A DNA stretch of 64,000 bases from G963662905 sp963676725 (GTDB taxonomy: Bacteria > Bacteroidota > Bacteroidia > Bacteroidales > WRLA01). The stretch covers positions 4,526,001-4,590,000 of the forward strand of contig OY781463.1 in the NCBI GenBank assembly GCA_963676725.1. The letters run 5' to 3'. Both the position numbers and the translations under genes were made by a program. Shown piece after piece: positions 63,505 through 64,000 of this stretch (position 1 is its first letter; each line of letters opens with the position of its first letter). The notes under the pieces are model-generated. The model was not told the DNA's origin. It did no database searches and saw nothing but the letters and a program-made list of their open reading frames with translations.

Positions 63505-63999
63505 TTATTTCCCGCTGAGTTTTTTCAGCACTTCTTCGTATTCTTCTTCATCGCCGGGAGCGTATTTTACATGCTGCCAAACAATGGTTCCCTCGCCATT
63601 GAGGATAAATGTTTTTGGAGGATTTGCTACTTGCATGGCTTTTCCAAAATCGTTGTTTGGATCCAGCAGGACTTCAAATTCCCAATTATTGCCATTGGCA
63701 GTAGATTTTGCGCGTGAAGATGAACGGGCATTGTCAACCGAAACAGCATAAAGTTTCACCCCATAATCTTCAACCCAATCTTCGTAAAGATCACTAATTG
63801 CATTAAGCTCAGCCATGCATGGGCTACACCAAGTTGCCCAAAAACAAACAACAACAGGCTTGCCGTCGTTTTCAATTTGGCTGGTATTAAAAGATTCACC
63901 ATTGATGTTTTTGATGTCGATGGAGGGTAGTGTTCCATAGTCTTTAAGTTCTTGCGAATAGGCTGTTGAGGCAAAAAGCACAACAAAAAAGGACAGCAT
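63505..63999 (-). CDS. TlpA-like thiol-disulfide oxidoreductase, probably 5'-truncated
   Basis: The visible 164 aa begin with a hydrophobic stretch (MLSFFVVLFASTAYSQ) that lacks the usual basic n-region, so the true start is probably just beyond the window. The thioredoxin fold has FWATWCSPCMAEL (CxxC), LYAVSVDNAR and the cis-Pro in NPPKTFILN. It should act as a periplasmic reductant, perhaps for the Omp28 protein two genes downstream. Confidence 0.88.
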   Translation of the reverse strand: MLSFFVVLFASTAYSQELKDYGTLPSIDIKNINGESFNTSQIENDGKPVVVCFWATWCSPCMAELNAISDLYEDWVEDYGVKLYAVSVDNARSSSRAKSTANGNNWEFEVLLDPNNDFGKAMQVANPPKTFILNGEGTIVWQHVKYAPGDEEEYEEVLKKLSGK

Positions 64000-64000
64000 T

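Overview
The window is a stretch of AT-rich bacterial chromosome from a member of the Bacteroidota, most likely class Bacteroidia. The signs are promoter -7 elements of the form TAnnTTTG, many SSC/ISC-type lipoprotein signals, a carboxypeptidase-like TonB-dependent receptor, an atpD-atpC pair away from the other ATP synthase genes, Omp28 and DUF6029 proteins, and a PorX/OmpR-type two-component pair. No plasmid, phage, transposase or CRISPR genes are visible, so this is mostly core genome with a few accessory islands.

Layout. 1-3265: end of an OlsF-type aminolipid acyltransferase, a 370-bp MITE-like element with 10-bp flanking direct repeats, an unknown protein and an LpxL-type acyltransferase. 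3394-7943: ileS, a DksA/TraR-like protein and lspA. 8128-11315: atpD-atpC, a lipoprotein, an NTF2-like lipoprotein and tRNA-Phe. 11422-19095: the conserved Bacteroidota envelope run coaX, outer membrane protein, TPR protein, lptC, CBS/hemolysin-type membrane protein, ppiD. 19208-27538: lpxK, Nif3-like, coiled-coil zinc-ribbon protein, TPR protein, YyaL-like, dtd, thioesterase, OsmC and a small Cys/Lys-rich secreted protein. 27731-33267: histidine kinase, response regulator, TonB-dependent receptor and an exported MsrB-MsrA fusion. 33706-42524: dnaG, RNase H, ybaB, a MacB-type permease, purH, mreB and kbl.

42790-46554 (minus strand) is the most unusual part. It is a four-gene operon with a good Bacteroidota promoter: a stand-alone cobalamin-binding protein that carries the Wx9EH and histidine ligand motifs of the CarH light sensors but has no DNA-binding domain, a small all-helical protein of unknown family, a PAS-like histidine kinase, and a receiver-histidine kinase hybrid. 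Together they look like a B12-based (possibly light-sensing) phosphorelay.

46669-64000: a GH47 alpha-mannosidase lipoprotein, argR with a perfect ARG box, a porin plus beta-helix lipoprotein pair, a class C beta-lactamase-like hydrolase, a small beta-barrel protein, ubiX, a TPR/SEC-C protein, a 1603-residue DEDD exonuclease-RecQ-UvrD fusion, and a TlpA/DUF6029/Omp28 envelope operon cut by the end of the window.

Two repeat families sit in intergenic DNA: the MITE-like element near 1.4-1.8 kb and two diverged copies of a second element (37.0 kb and 42.6 kb). All functional calls come from motif recognition by eye; no database search was possible.
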